Positions 45,262 through 55,227 of a DNA stretch of 64,000 bases are shown piece after piece. A program made the position numbers and the translations under genes. Source of the stretch: Pseudomonas brassicacearum (GTDB lineage: Bacteria; Pseudomonadota; Gammaproteobacteria; Pseudomonadales; Pseudomonadaceae); the NCBI RefSeq assembly GCF_003732265.1, contig NZ_MOBK01000004.1, positions 221,694-285,693 of the forward strand. The letters run 5' to 3'. Every line of letters begins with the position of its first letter. Position 1 is the stretch's first letter. The notes below the pieces were generated by a model, which saw only the letters and a program-made list of their open reading frames with translations, was not told the origin of the DNA and did not search any database.

Positions 45262-46263
45262 ATGAAACGACTGTCCGACATCAAGTTCTCGACCCTTGAT
45301 CTGGTGCCCGTGCGCGAAAACGGCAGCGCGGCCCAGTCGCTGCGCAACTCCCTGGACCTGGCGCAACACGTCGAAAAATTCGGCTACAACCGCTTCTGGG
45401 TCGCCGAACACCACAACATGGACGGCATCGCCAGCTCGGCGACGTCGGTGTTGCTGGGCTATCTGGCAGGTGGCACCTCGACCATTCGGGTCGGTTCGGG
45501 TGGCGTGATGCTGCCTAACCACGCGCCGCTGGTGATCGCCGAGCAGTTTGGCACCTTGGAAAGCCTGTACCCCGGGCGTATTGACCTGGGCCTGGGCCGC
45601 GCGCCCGGTTCCGATCAAATGACCGCCCGCGCGCTGCGCCGCGAACGCTCCGGCAGCGCCGATGAATTCCCGGAAGACGTGGCCGAACTGATGCGTTACC
45701 TCGGCCCACGCACCCCGGACCAGCGGATCATCGCCATGCCCGGCACCGGCACCAATGTCCCGATCTGGCTGCTGGGCTCCAGCCTGTTCAGTGCACAACT
45801 GGCCGGCGAGCGCGGTTTGCCCTACGCCTTCGCTTCCCATTTCGCACCGCGCTTCATGCACGAGGCGATTCGCGTCTACCGCAATCACTTCAAGCCTTCA
45901 GCGGTACTGGATAAACCCTACGTGATGCTCGGCGTGCCGCTGGTGGCGGCGGATACCGATGAGCAGGCCGATTATCTGGCGACGTCGGTTTATCAACGGA
46001 TTCTCGCGTTGATGCGTGGACAGAGCCTGGTGCAGCGTCCGCCAGTGAAAACCATGGACGGATTGTGGCTGCCGCATGAGCGCGAAGCGGTCAGTGATTT
46101 CCTCGGTCTGGCCATGGTGGGCAGCCCGCAGAAAATCCGCGCCAAGCTGGATGTGCTGGTTGAACAGACTCAAGCCGACGAGCTGATTTTCACCTGCGAC
46201 CTGTATGAGCACGCCGACCGTATCCACTCCTATGAGCTGCTGGCGCAGGTCATGAAGGGCTGA
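45262..46263 (+). CDS. LLM-class flavin-dependent oxidoreductase (YhbW-like)
   Basis: A 333-residue bacterial luciferase-like monooxygenase. Family segments: [46 protein letters not shown] and the C-terminal [12 protein letters not shown]. It likely uses FMNH2 or F420-like flavin to oxidise an unknown small substrate. ATG 45262 ([10 protein letters not shown]) is family-like; the open upstream frame is not. Single-gene unit with a following terminator. Confidence 0.9.
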   Translation: MKRLSDIKFSTLDLVPVRENGSAAQSLRNSLDLAQHVEKFGYNRFWVAEHHNMDGIASSATSVLLGYLAGGTSTIRVGSGGVMLPNHAPLVIAEQFGTLESLYPGRIDLGLGRAPGSDQMTARALRRERSGSADEFPEDVAELMRYLGPRTPDQRIIAMPGTGTNVPIWLLGSSLFSAQLAGERGLPYAFASHFAPRFMHEAIRVYRNHFKPSAVLDKPYVMLGVPLVAADTDEQADYLATSVYQRILALMRGQSLVQRPPVKTMDGLWLPHEREAVSDFLGLAMVGSPQKIRAKLDVLVEQTQADELIFTCDLYEHADRIHSYELLAQVMKG

Positions 46264-46279
46264 CGTTTGAAACGGCTAT

Positions 46280-46310
46280 AAAAAAGCCGACGCATTGCGT
46301 CGGCTTTTTC
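46280..46310. terminator. Bidirectional terminator
   Basis: AAAAAGCCGACGC-ATT-GCGTCGGCTTTTT between the converging LLM oxidoreductase and DUF1161 genes; A and T tails serve both strands. Confidence 0.92.
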
Positions 46311-46328
46311 ATTTAAAGCGCGATCAAG

Positions 46329-46547
46329 CTACTTTTTGTAGACGATGACCTTGGTGCCTTTTTCACAGGTGCCGACGACCTTCCCGTCGGCAGCGCCTTT
46401 ATCAGCTATTTCCAGTGAATAACCGGCAACGCCTTTGGCATCCAGCTTCGCAGCGATTTCGGCTTTGAGCTCTTCGCACGACTTGCCGTCAGCAAACGCA
46501 GTACCTGCAAGGCTCAACAAACCTACTGCCAACATAAACTTCTTCAT
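46329..46547 (-). CDS. DUF1161 secreted protein, copy 2
   Basis: A 72-residue exported protein (signal ~1-19, ending AFA) with KSCEELKAEIAAKLDAKGV, YSLEI and VGTCEKGTKVIVY. ATG 46547 has GGGAG eight bases upstream; a GTG three codons earlier is less likely. Paralogue of the gene at 44194. Function unknown. Confidence 0.88.
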   Translation of the reverse strand: MKKFMLAVGLLSLAGTAFADGKSCEELKAEIAAKLDAKGVAGYSLEIADKGAADGKVVGTCEKGTKVIVYKK

Positions 46548-46670
46548 CGGTCGCACTCCCTGGTCGGATCAATAGGGGGCATCCAGCCATCTGCCGGATG
46601 CACACATGTAGCGCTTTGCCATTCCCTATGGCACTCGGCCAGCGCGCAAGTTCAGAAGACTAGCTCAAAC

Positions 46671-46886
46671 TCAGCTGCTGGCAATCCGGAACCCGACTTT
46701 AAGCGTCACCTGAAAGTGCGCTGCCTTGCCGTCCTTGATGTGCCCGCGGGTTTCGGTCACTTCAAACCATTCCATGTGCTTGAGGCTTTTGTTGGCTTCA
46801 GCCAGTGCGTTATTGATGGCGTCTTCAATGCTGGTGGTGGACGAGCCGACCAGTTCGACTTTTTTGTAGGTGTGATGGTCAGTCAT
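46671..46886 (-). CDS. Dodecin flavin-binding protein
   Basis: A 71-residue protein that forms a dodecameric shell binding flavins. It has the dodecin core: YKKVELVGSS, SIEDAINNALAEA and the flavin-stacking Trp in MEWFEVTETRG, then HFQVTLKVGFRI. Probably stores or buffers flavin. Confidence 0.93.
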   Translation of the reverse strand: MTDHHTYKKVELVGSSTTSIEDAINNALAEANKSLKHMEWFEVTETRGHIKDGKAAHFQVTLKVGFRIASS

Positions 46887-47041
46887 GGCGTTCTCCTCTG
46901 GGTGTGAATTACAGCCTAGCAGTGATTTTTCGTCTTACTGGCGTCGGCCAATCCGAAAGGGCCGTGCAGATTTACTGCACTTTCTCCAACCCCTGAAGTC
47001 CCAACCAACACACGCCACTCAATCAATGCAGGAGAGCCACC

Positions 47042-47368
47042 ATGGCCAACACTTCATTACGTAAAGCCTCATTGCAAAGCATGGAAGCCGAAATCGAGAG
47101 TCTGCTGAAATCGTTGGAAAGCCTCAAAGACGATGCGTCGGACGAGTCGCGTAGAACCCTCAAGACCCTGAAAACCAACGCTGAAAGTGCGCTGAAACAT
47201 TCGCGCCACCTGCTCAGCGATGCGTACGAAGATGTCAAAGTCAAAACCCGTGAAACCGGGATCGCCACTCGGGACTACGCCCAGGAACACCCTTGGACGA
47301 CGGCCGGTGTTGCCGTGGGCGCATTGGGTCTGCTTGCGGCCTACCTGCTGTGCAAACGCGGCGACTAA
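47042..47368 (+). CDS. DUF883 (ElaB/YqjD-type) membrane-anchored protein
   Basis: A 108-residue protein with a charged helical N-terminal domain (~5-80) and a single C-terminal membrane helix ([18 protein letters not shown]), ending KRGD. ElaB/YqjD proteins associate with ribosomes at the inner membrane in stationary phase. ATG 47042 follows CAGGAGAGCC. It overlaps the end of trpI by a few bases on the opposite strand. Confidence 0.87.
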   Translation: MANTSLRKASLQSMEAEIESLLKSLESLKDDASDESRRTLKTLKTNAESALKHSRHLLSDAYEDVKVKTRETGIATRDYAQEHPWTTAGVAVGALGLLAAYLLCKRGD

Positions 47369-48258
47369 TCCGCCGGGTGCAGTTCGTTTTTGAGCCACTG
47401 CGCCAGTTGCCGAGCCCGCCCGTCCGCAGCGCGCTTGGGTAGCCACAACGCCAGTTGCGCCGGGGTTTCACTGAAGCCCCATGGCGCAACCAGGCGACCG
47501 GCCTTCACGTCTTCGGCCACCAGCGGTTCCGGTGCAATCGCCACTCCCAGGCCGGCCACTGCGGCTTCCAGCAAGTAATACAAATGTTCAAAACCCTGAC
47601 CGTACTTCAACGCCTTGGCGTCGAGGCCGCTTTGCTGCGCCCAACTCGGCCACGCCTGGGGTCGTGAGGTGGTGTGTAGCAACGGTTCGTCAAGCAGCGC
47701 TGTGGCCGGCGCGCCTTGCAACCTTTCGTAGCCGGTGAATCGCGGGCTCATGACCGGGCCGATCCGCTCGCTGGTCAACTCATAGACCTGCATGTCCGCA
47801 GGCCATGGCGGTTCCGCAAACACCAGCAATGCATCGAGCCCCGGCCGACGTGGATCGAGATCGCCTTCGCCGGCGGACAGGTGCAGGCGCAGGTCTGGCA
47901 GGTCTGCATTCAGCCGTCCCAGGCGGGGAATAAACCAGCGTGCGAGCAGACTTCCCGAGCAACCGAGCACGAAGGGCGCATCGGCGGTGCTTTGCGTCAG
48001 TTCTGCACACACCGTGCGTAACCGCTCGAACGCTTCGCCGCTGGCGTCGCGCAATCGAATGCCGGCATCTGTGAGTTTAAGGCCGCGACCGTCCTTGACG
48101 AACAGACTGACACCGAGGTGTTCCTCGAGCACCTTGAGCTGCCGGCTGACCGCGCCATGGGTAACGTGCAACTGTTCGGCGGCCTGACTGACGCTGTTCA
48201 GGCGGGCAGTGGCTTCGAAGGCGCGAAGGGCGTTCAGCGGGGGAAGGTCGTGGCTCAT
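47365..48258 (-). CDS. trpI: LysR-type activator of trpBA
   Basis: A 297-residue LysR regulator: an N-terminal winged helix ([34 protein letters not shown]) and a C-terminal effector domain. Divergent from trpB, 111 bases apart, the standard TrpI arrangement in pseudomonads, where indoleglycerol phosphate triggers activation of trpBA. Confidence 0.93.
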   Translation of the reverse strand: MSHDLPPLNALRAFEATARLNSVSQAAEQLHVTHGAVSRQLKVLEEHLGVSLFVKDGRGLKLTDAGIRLRDASGEAFERLRTVCAELTQSTADAPFVLGCSGSLLARWFIPRLGRLNADLPDLRLHLSAGEGDLDPRRPGLDALLVFAEPPWPADMQVYELTSERIGPVMSPRFTGYERLQGAPATALLDEPLLHTTSRPQAWPSWAQQSGLDAKALKYGQGFEHLYYLLEAAVAGLGVAIAPEPLVAEDVKAGRLVAPWGFSETPAQLALWLPKRAADGRARQLAQWLKNELHPAD

Positions 48259-48333
48259 GAGATCTGTGAGTTTTCCTGACAGGTTGCGGCGATCTTATCG
48301 GTTTTCAGGTCGGGGCGTCAGGGGTAGAGTTAG

Positions 48334-49589
<1,256 letters not shown>

Positions 49590-49590
<1 letters not shown>

Positions 49591-50402
49591 TGAGCCGCCT
49601 GCAAACGCGCTTTGCCGAACTCAAGGAACAGAATCGCGCCGCCCTGGTGACCTTCGTTACCGCTGGCGACCCGAGCTACGACACTTCCCTGGCGATCCTT
49701 AAAGGCTTGCCCGCGGCGGGCGCCGATGTGATCGAGTTGGGCATGCCCTTCACCGATCCAATGGCCGACGGCCCGGCGATCCAGTTGGCCAACATCCGCG
49801 CCCTGGGTGCCAAGCAGAACCTGGCGAAAACCCTGCAAATGGTTCGCGAGTTCCGTGAAGGCAATACGGAGACGCCGCTGGTGTTGATGGGTTACTTCAA
49901 CCCGATCCACATGTACGGCGTGCCACGTTTCATTGCTGACGCCAAGGCAGCCGGCGTTGATGGCCTGATCGTGGTCGACTTGCCGCCGGAACATAACGGC
50001 GAGTTGTGCGACCCGGCTCAGGCAGCCGGTCTGGACTTCATTCGTCTGACCACGCCGACCACCGATGACGTGCGCCTGCCGACCGTTCTGAACGGCAGCT
50101 CCGGTTTCGTTTACTACGTGTCGGTTGCCGGCGTGACCGGCGCAGGCGCGGCAACGCTGGAACATGTTGAAGAGGCGGTTGCCCGTCTGCGTCGTCACAC
50201 TGATTTGCCGATCAGCATCGGTTTTGGCATTCGGACTCCAGAGCAAGCGGCTTCCATTGCTCGTCTGGCCGACGGTGTTGTGGTGGGCTCGGCATTGATC
50301 GATCACATCGCCAATGCGTCGACGCCGGATCAGGCGATTGATGGCGTGCTGAGCCTTTGCGCGGCGCTGGCTGAAGGCGTGCGTAAGGCTCGCGTCAGCT
50401 GA
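49590..50402 (+). CDS. trpA: Tryptophan synthase alpha chain
   Basis: A 270-residue TIM-barrel enzyme that cleaves indoleglycerol phosphate to indole, passed to TrpB. The catalytic Glu is in [16 protein letters not shown] (with the Asp in TDPMADG), and [10 protein letters not shown] and GFGIRTPEQ are present. One-base overlap with trpB gives tight coupling. Confidence 0.98.
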
Positions 50403-50463
50403 AGGTAAAGTTCCTGATACAGAGGAATTAGCGCCTCGCGACACAGACTAAACAGCAAGACCG

Positions 50464-50496
50464 AGGGCTTCAGGACTACGTTCTGAAGCCCTTTTT
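50464..50496 (+). terminator. trpBA terminator
   Basis: AGGGCTTCAG-AACG-type hairpin (AGGGCTTCAGGA / TTCTGAAGCCCT) followed by a run of T residues, about 60 bases after trpA. Confidence 0.85.
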
Positions 50497-50523
50497 GCTG
50501 TAAGTGCAGTGAGGAAAGACCCG

Positions 50524-50979
50524 ATGAAAATGCCGATACGTCTGATTGCCAGCCTGGGCGCGCTGATGCTGAGCGCGACCCCGTTGCTGCACGCGAGCGC
50601 CGATCAGCGCGACGATCACGACCACGGCGGCCCGCAACAGGGCCAGTACGATAACCATGGCTACAATCATGGTGATGATCACCGGGATCATCAGGACAAC
50701 CATCGCGGTGGCCCTCCGCCGCGGGACTTCGGTCCAGTGCGTCAGACGATCCACGAACATCACGAGTATTTTGTGCGCGGTGCGCCGCCACCACCAGGCA
50801 TTCATCTGGAGCGCGGCCGGCCGTTGCCTCACGGCTATTACGGTGAGCGTCTGGACAATCGCGCACTGGGTCGCCTGCCGTATTACCCAGGGTACGAATG
50901 GCGCCGGGCAGGTGGCGACATTGTGCTGATCGCCGTCGGCACCGGGATTGTGTACGAAGTTCTGGAAGGGGTGCTTTGA
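50524..50979 (+). CDS. His-rich RcnB/CigR-like periplasmic protein
   Basis: A 151-residue exported protein with signal peptide (~1-25), then a His/Asp/Gly-rich region (DDHDHGGPQ, NHGYNHGDDHRDHQDNHRGG) that could bind metal, and a C-terminal hydrophobic DIVLIAVGTGIVYEVL typical of RcnB/CigR families. ATG 50524 with GAGGAAAG upstream is chosen over a GTG at 50509. Metal binding is inference from the His content. Confidence 0.8.
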   Translation: MKMPIRLIASLGALMLSATPLLHASADQRDDHDHGGPQQGQYDNHGYNHGDDHRDHQDNHRGGPPPRDFGPVRQTIHEHHEYFVRGAPPPPGIHLERGRPLPHGYYGERLDNRALGRLPYYPGYEWRRAGGDIVLIAVGTGIVYEVLEGVL

Positions 50980-50995
50980 TCTAACGTGCAGGCAG

Positions 50996-51035
50996 AAAAA
51001 AGGGCTTCGCGGATTTATCCACGAAGCCCTTTTTC
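50996..51035. terminator. Bidirectional terminator
   Basis: AAAAAAGGGCTTCG and CGAAGCCCTTTTT arms between the converging RcnB-like and DUF4105 genes. Confidence 0.9.
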
Positions 51036-52994
51036 TTATGGCAGTTCCAACCCGCCGGCTGCTTTGTGCAGCTTGCGTAGATGTTCGCCAACCTGCTTCA
51101 GATTGGCTTCATTGGCGGCCATTTCCGCTGCACGTTCCGGTTCGAGCAGCGCTCGCACTTCCTTGTCCAAATCGCCCGTCAGCACCAGCAGCTGCTTTTG
51201 GCGCAGGCTGCTTTCCGATTCCAGGCGCTGCCATTCACTCGGTTGGGGCAACCCGTATCCGCCGCTGCCGAGCAGTTCAGCCGGGCGACTGAGGTAGCCG
51301 CTATTGGCGAGGAGCTGTTGCAGGGTCGCATTGGCCTTGTCCATGCCGCCGTTTTCCAGATTCCGCGCGCCGAGGTAGCGCTGCTTGACTTCGTCCTGGG
51401 CCAGCAGCAATTGTTGGCGGAAGGCGGCTTGTTCCAACAACAGCAATGCCGCGCTGGTGCGCAGGTCAGCCTGCTCGAACCATTGCTGGCGCTCGACCGC
51501 TTTCAATGCCAGCCAGTCTTCGACTTTTTCCTGTTTAATCGGCAAGCGCTTCTTCAGCACGTCAAACATGGCTTGATAGCGGTCGCGGAAGGAATCGAAG
51601 CGATAGCCCAGTCGCAGTGCTTCGCGTGGGTCATCCAATACGCTGGTGTCGGCCAGTCCCCGGCCTTTCAGCACCGCCAGCAAGCCGTTGGGCATGATGT
51701 TGTCGAGCCCGACCAGTTTTGGGTTGTTGGTGCCGCCTCGCAGCAGTTTCAGTTCTTCCACCGCGCAATTGTTGGAGAGGAAGAAGTAGTTGCCGTCGTA
51801 ACTCCAGTGCATCTCGGCGGCACGTTCCACCATATCTTCGATCTCGCTGCGCGACAGGTTCAGCGGCACCGAAGCCAGGCTGCGCAGTTCGGTCTTGGTG
51901 TACTCGTCAATGACTTGGGCGAGCGGCAGGACGAACAGGCGCGAGGGGTATTTGCCGACCAGTCCGTCCCAACTCGAGAGCTGCACGTCACCGACGAAGG
52001 CGCGGTAGGACAAGACCAGATGCTGGTCCAGATCGAGACGGCAGTCGGGGCCTCGTGGTCGTCCCGGCGCACAGATCACCAGCCGCAACATGCTGTGACC
52101 CCAACGACTGACCCAGTTCTGATTGGCTTCGGCCAGCAGGTAGTCGACGGCATAGACCCGTTCCGGATCAACCTGCCCGAGGGGTGTTTTGGCAAAGTCA
52201 TTGCCGGCGTTCAGGAAGGCGAAGGTTTTGGCGCAGGAGTCTTTGGCCGCTGGCGCCCAACCGAAGTGTTCCTGGTAGTAGCGATACAGTGCCGGACGGC
52301 GACAGGCGTAGCTCGGGTCGAGGAGGAAGTACTCCATGTTGACCGCAACAAACTCTTTGGGGCTGTCCGTTTCGTAGATGTCCGGGCTGCGCGCGATCTG
52401 CCGGTTGTGCTGTTCACGTTCACCGCGACGGCCGACGTATTGTTGCCAGCCAGCGAGGTCGAGCAGGCGCGGGTCGTCGCTGAGGGTGAAGCGCCGATCA
52501 TTCTGGCCACGGCACTGATCGGGAATACCCACGAGTCCGGCGCTGTTGCTGCGTCGGGTGCAGTGTTGAATCAGTTTGCGCTCGGCATCCGGCCACAAGC
52601 GCGAACGGTCGTAAATGTGGGTGAGTTCGTGTAACACCGTGGCGAGCATTTCCCGGCGGACGGTGCCGTGGGGGCGATTGGTCTTCTTGGTCGCGGCGCT
52701 GCCGTCGGTAAGACTGGCGAGCAGGTTGCGATTCAAATCGAGTTCGGACACCAGCGTCGCCTGGCCGTAGGCGTTGCTCGGCATGTCATCGGTCCAGCCG
52801 ACATCGATACGCCGGTCCAGTTGCTCGATGAACCGCGGCGGCAGCGCCTGCATGGCTTCATCGAGCAGTGCCTGGCTGGCTTGCTGTTGTGCGGGGCTAA
52901 GGCCTTCAGTCTTGAGCTGTAGTTGCAGGCTGGCGTGGGCCGCGCTGCCGAGCAGCATCATGACCCCCACCATCCAGGCGGCTGACGGCCTCAC
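51036..52994 (-). CDS. DUF4105 protein with an additional HExxH metallopeptidase-like domain
   Basis: A 652-residue exported protein (signal ~1-22, ending AHA) with two putative hydrolase centres. The N-terminal half has HELTH at 122-126 (HExxH) and a candidate third ligand Glu214 in SPKEFVAVNMEY. The middle is a DUF4105 (Lnb_N-like) domain with conserved His300 in RWGHSMLRL and Cys410 in LSNNCAVE, a His/Cys pair resembling permuted NlpC/P60 enzymes. The C-terminal ~180 residues are helical and charged. The GTG start at 52994 overlaps the stop of the upstream DUF2388 gene (GTGA), so they are coupled. Substrate unknown; a cell-envelope polymer is a fair guess. Confidence 0.82.
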   Translation of the reverse strand: MRPSAAWMVGVMMLLGSAAHASLQLQLKTEGLSPAQQQASQALLDEAMQALPPRFIEQLDRRIDVGWTDDMPSNAYGQATLVSELDLNRNLLASLTDGSAATKKTNRPHGTVRREMLATVLHELTHIYDRSRLWPDAERKLIQHCTRRSNSAGLVGIPDQCRGQNDRRFTLSDDPRLLDLAGWQQYVGRRGEREQHNRQIARSPDIYETDSPKEFVAVNMEYFLLDPSYACRRPALYRYYQEHFGWAPAAKDSCAKTFAFLNAGNDFAKTPLGQVDPERVYAVDYLLAEANQNWVSRWGHSMLRLVICAPGRPRGPDCRLDLDQHLVLSYRAFVGDVQLSSWDGLVGKYPSRLFVLPLAQVIDEYTKTELRSLASVPLNLSRSEIEDMVERAAEMHWSYDGNYFFLSNNCAVEELKLLRGGTNNPKLVGLDNIMPNGLLAVLKGRGLADTSVLDDPREALRLGYRFDSFRDRYQAMFDVLKKRLPIKQEKVEDWLALKAVERQQWFEQADLRTSAALLLLEQAAFRQQLLLAQDEVKQRYLGARNLENGGMDKANATLQQLLANSGYLSRPAELLGSGGYGLPQPSEWQRLESESSLRQKQLLVLTGDLDKEVRALLEPERAAEMAANEANLKQVGEHLRKLHKAAGGLELP

Positions 52995-53311
52995 AGTGCG
53001 AGGATGGCTTCGGCGAGGACCTGATCACTGGCATCCCGGGCTTCCGGCACGCGAATGCGTAGGGTATTGAAAGCCGCTTCGAGGTGCGCGCCGCGGATAT
53101 CGCCATCGCTGGCCACGAAACTGGCGGCGTCATCGTGGGCTTCACGAATGATCTTCGAGTCACGGATGGAGGTGGTGGTGTCCGAGGTGAAATCAAGCGT
53201 GCGCTGAGTGGCACGAATGAGCATGTTACTGGTAGCAACCAGGGTATGGGCCTGGGCCACGTCAGCCAACAACAGCAGGCCAAGGGTGGCGGCAATCAGC
53301 GGGTTACGCAT
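52991..53311 (-). CDS. DUF2388 secreted protein, copy 1
   Basis: A 106-residue exported protein (signal ~1-21, ending AQA). DUF2388 core: SKIIREAHDDAASFVASDGDIRGAHLEAA and a C-terminal ASDQVLAEAILAL. ATG 53311 has GGAG upstream. Coupled to the DUF4105 gene by a GTGA overlap, indicating a functional link. Function unknown. Confidence 0.87.
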   Translation of the reverse strand: MRNPLIAATLGLLLLADVAQAHTLVATSNMLIRATQRTLDFTSDTTTSIRDSKIIREAHDDAASFVASDGDIRGAHLEAAFNTLRIRVPEARDASDQVLAEAILAL

Positions 53312-53338
53312 GGAACAACTCCGGAGAAACAAGGATAA

Positions 53339-53656
53339 CTATTGGACGAGAATTGCCTGTGCCAGTTCAAGGTCGCTTGCATGAAGTTTTGGCCGGGTAT
53401 TGCGCAGGTATATCAGGGCGGATTCCAGCTGTGCTCCGCGCAATTGACCGTCACTGGCGATGAAGGCCGCAGCATCATCGTGCGCGGCGAGCAGCAGTTT
53501 ACGGTCGAAGGGCGCGGAGGTCACCAGACTGGTGCCATAACCACTGGCGACAGTGCCTTGCGTGGAAAGATTGAAGGCATCAAAAGCATGTGCCGAGCCC
53601 GACCAGCAGGCCACAAGCATTAGGGGCGTGAGCAACAACCTTGAATGAAAATGCAT
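53339..53656 (-). CDS. DUF2388 secreted protein, copy 2
   Basis: A 105-residue exported protein (signal ~1-24, ending AHA) with DRKLLLAAHDDAAAFIASDGQLRGAQLESAL and DLELAQAILVQ. ATG 53656 is chosen; the frame opens three codons earlier at a TTG. Its end lies 27 bases from the next DUF2388 gene on the same strand. Confidence 0.85.
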   Translation of the reverse strand: MHFHSRLLLTPLMLVACWSGSAHAFDAFNLSTQGTVASGYGTSLVTSAPFDRKLLLAAHDDAAAFIASDGQLRGAQLESALIYLRNTRPKLHASDLELAQAILVQ

Positions 53657-53762
53657 GAGACTCAATAGCTGAAAGCGAGTCCCAAGGCTAGCGCAACGCC
53701 CGGGCTAGAGCCAGCGCCGAAACGTGGGGACACGTTGGGCGTGTCCCGCGTCAGGGTATCGC

Positions 53763-54083
53763 TTAGATGGTCAGGATGGCTTGTGCCAGTTGTGCATCGG
53801 TTGCTGCCAGCTGTGGCGCCTGGTGGCGAATGTAATCGAGCGCACTTTCCAGTTTTACGCCGCGGATCGCACCTTCGCTGGCGACGAAGCTGGCCGCATC
53901 ATCGCGAGCTTCACGCACAATCTTGTTGTCCTTGAACGAAGAGGAAACGACGTCGGTGGTGGCGTCGGACGTGGCTTTAAGGGCATTGACGACCGCATCG
54001 GTGGTCACGATAAAGCTGGTGGCGTGGGAATTGGCCGCCACGGCAAGCAGGGCTGCAGCGCTGAGCAGACGAAGACGGGACAT
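53763..54083 (-). CDS. DUF2388 secreted protein, copy 3
   Basis: A 106-residue exported protein (signal ~1-21, ending SHA) with NKIVREARDDAASFVASEGAIRGVKLESAL and AQLAQAILTI. The Shine-Dalgarno AGGAG is strong, and it is the first gene of the leftward DUF2388 x3 / DUF4105 cluster. All three copies keep the HDDAA/RDDAA-SDG core. Confidence 0.88.
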   Translation of the reverse strand: MSRLRLLSAAALLAVAANSHATSFIVTTDAVVNALKATSDATTDVVSSSFKDNKIVREARDDAASFVASEGAIRGVKLESALDYIRHQAPQLAATDAQLAQAILTI

Positions 54084-54225
54084 GGTGTAACTCCTTTGGA
54101 TAACCGATTGAGAGGTAACGAGGTACCTGCGGGATCAGACGTCTGCCCTACAGTGCTCGCCACGTTCTGATTGGATATTAGGCGCTTTTATCCATTCGAA
54201 CAGTCCCGTCTGTTCAGGCAGGACA

Positions 54226-54435
54226 TTAGCGCCAGAACGGTTTATCCAGTTCGTTGAGGCGATCGGCGTGGCTGATGCCCAGGTCTGACAGTTGCTGTGC
54301 GTTGAGTTGACCCAACAAGCGTCGGGTTCTGGCTCGTTCCAGGCAACGGGAGAGCGCTGTCCACGCTCGCTGGAGCCTGGGGGAACGAAATTGCGATTGC
54401 GGCGCGGGAACGGAAACATCTTGTAAGTGACTCAT
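54226..54435 (-). CDS. DUF1127 small protein, copy 1
   Basis: A 69-residue basic protein ending in the DUF1127 domain: RRLLGQLNAQQLSDLGIS...NELDKPFWR. ATG 54435 with AAGGA upstream is chosen over an in-frame start at 54501. DUF1127 proteins bind RNA or regulators in other bacteria; here the role is unknown. Its upstream region shares a 10-base motif with that of the next DUF1127 gene. Confidence 0.88.
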   Translation of the reverse strand: MSHLQDVSVPAPQSQFRSPRLQRAWTALSRCLERARTRRLLGQLNAQQLSDLGISHADRLNELDKPFWR

Positions 54436-54542
54436 GGCGCGATCCTTGTGCTGGGAAATGAGATCCCATGGTGATCCGCTCCGTTTTTGTGAAACAGACA
54501 CACTGCGCCGAAATTGTACTTGTACAGTGTAGGCTATTTTCT

Positions 54543-54552
54543 AACTGTACCT
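54543..54552. promoter_or_regulatory. Shared AACTGTACCT motif upstream of DUF1127 copy 1
   Basis: AACTGTACCT, with TGTACAGTG just to its left at 54531-54539. The same decamer occurs upstream of DUF1127 copy 2. It may be an operator for a common regulator. Confidence 0.4.
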
Positions 54553-54600
54553 ATCTTATAAAGCTCCTGTTGTTTTTCGGGTTTCACGGAGCCGAAACGA

Positions 54601-54640
54601 CAAAGCCCGTCGTGGTTTCCCACGACGGGCTTTGTTTTTT
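54601..54640. terminator. Strong hairpin terminator between DUF1127 genes
   Basis: CAAAGCCCGTCGTGG / CCACGACGGGCTTTG, a 15-base perfect stem, followed on the plus strand by six T residues. On the minus strand it lies ~50 bases after DUF1127 copy 2 and probably ends that transcript as well. Confidence 0.85.
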
Positions 54641-54692
54641 CAATCTGGGATGCTGGCAGTGGACCCGATGGGTCAGGGCCAGCGACGCTAAC

Positions 54693-54908
54693 TTAGCGCC
54701 AGAACGGCTTGCTCAGCTCTTCGTAGCGTTGTGCTTCGCTAATCCCGGCGTCAGCCAGCAGACGCGAATCCAGGCGAGCCAGTTGGTGGCGGCTGGAGAT
54801 GCGGCGCTGCCACAGCATCAGGTTGGCGATAACGCGCAGAGGCATGGAAGCCTGGGTTTTTGCAGCAGTGTCTTCGAAGAACAGGTCGGAACTGAGTGTA
54901 CGTTCCAT
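54693..54908 (-). CDS. DUF1127 small protein, copy 2
   Basis: A 71-residue basic protein with a DUF1127 C-terminus (LARLDSRLLADAGIS...YEELSKPFWR). The ATG at 54908 is preferred: GGAAGG lies nine bases upstream of it, whereas the in-frame ATG at 54917 abuts that site. It shares the KPFWR end with copy 1 but is otherwise different. Confidence 0.88.
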   Translation of the reverse strand: MERTLSSDLFFEDTAAKTQASMPLRVIANLMLWQRRISSRHQLARLDSRLLADAGISEAQRYEELSKPFWR

Positions 54909-55227
54909 GATTGACATCCTTCCGCTTGTGGCGGGATTAGGTAGTGGTTTAACTGGTGCCCATGATCCTCTCGTTTGCCTAGTCTCTGTAGATACAGTTC
55001 ACCTGTATTGTGAGGGACCAGTTAACTGTTAATAGTGGGTGTACTGGTCGAAATTGAGGCAACTGTACCTGTCTGCACCTATATCGTGCATTTTTACTCG
55101 GTTGGTCTAAAAAGGTAGGCAATTACGGTAAGAAACGACCGGTACAGCAGTACAGTTTTAAACAGATTTTTAGCTGGCAACGGCAGGCTGACGAAATTGT
55201 GTTTGCGTCAGCAGCCATCTGTACCAA
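54909..55227. promoter_or_regulatory. Intergenic region with repeated AACTGTAC/GTACAGTT elements
   Basis: 319 AT-rich bases without a gene. It contains AACTGTACCT at 55061-55070, GTACAGTT at 55150-55157, ATACAGTT at about 54992-54999 and TAACTGTTAA at 55023-55032. These look like variants of one recognition sequence controlling DUF1127 copy 2. A GCTGACG/CGTCAGC hairpin at about 55186-55213 lies just after the CoA-transferase gene. Confidence 0.5.
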
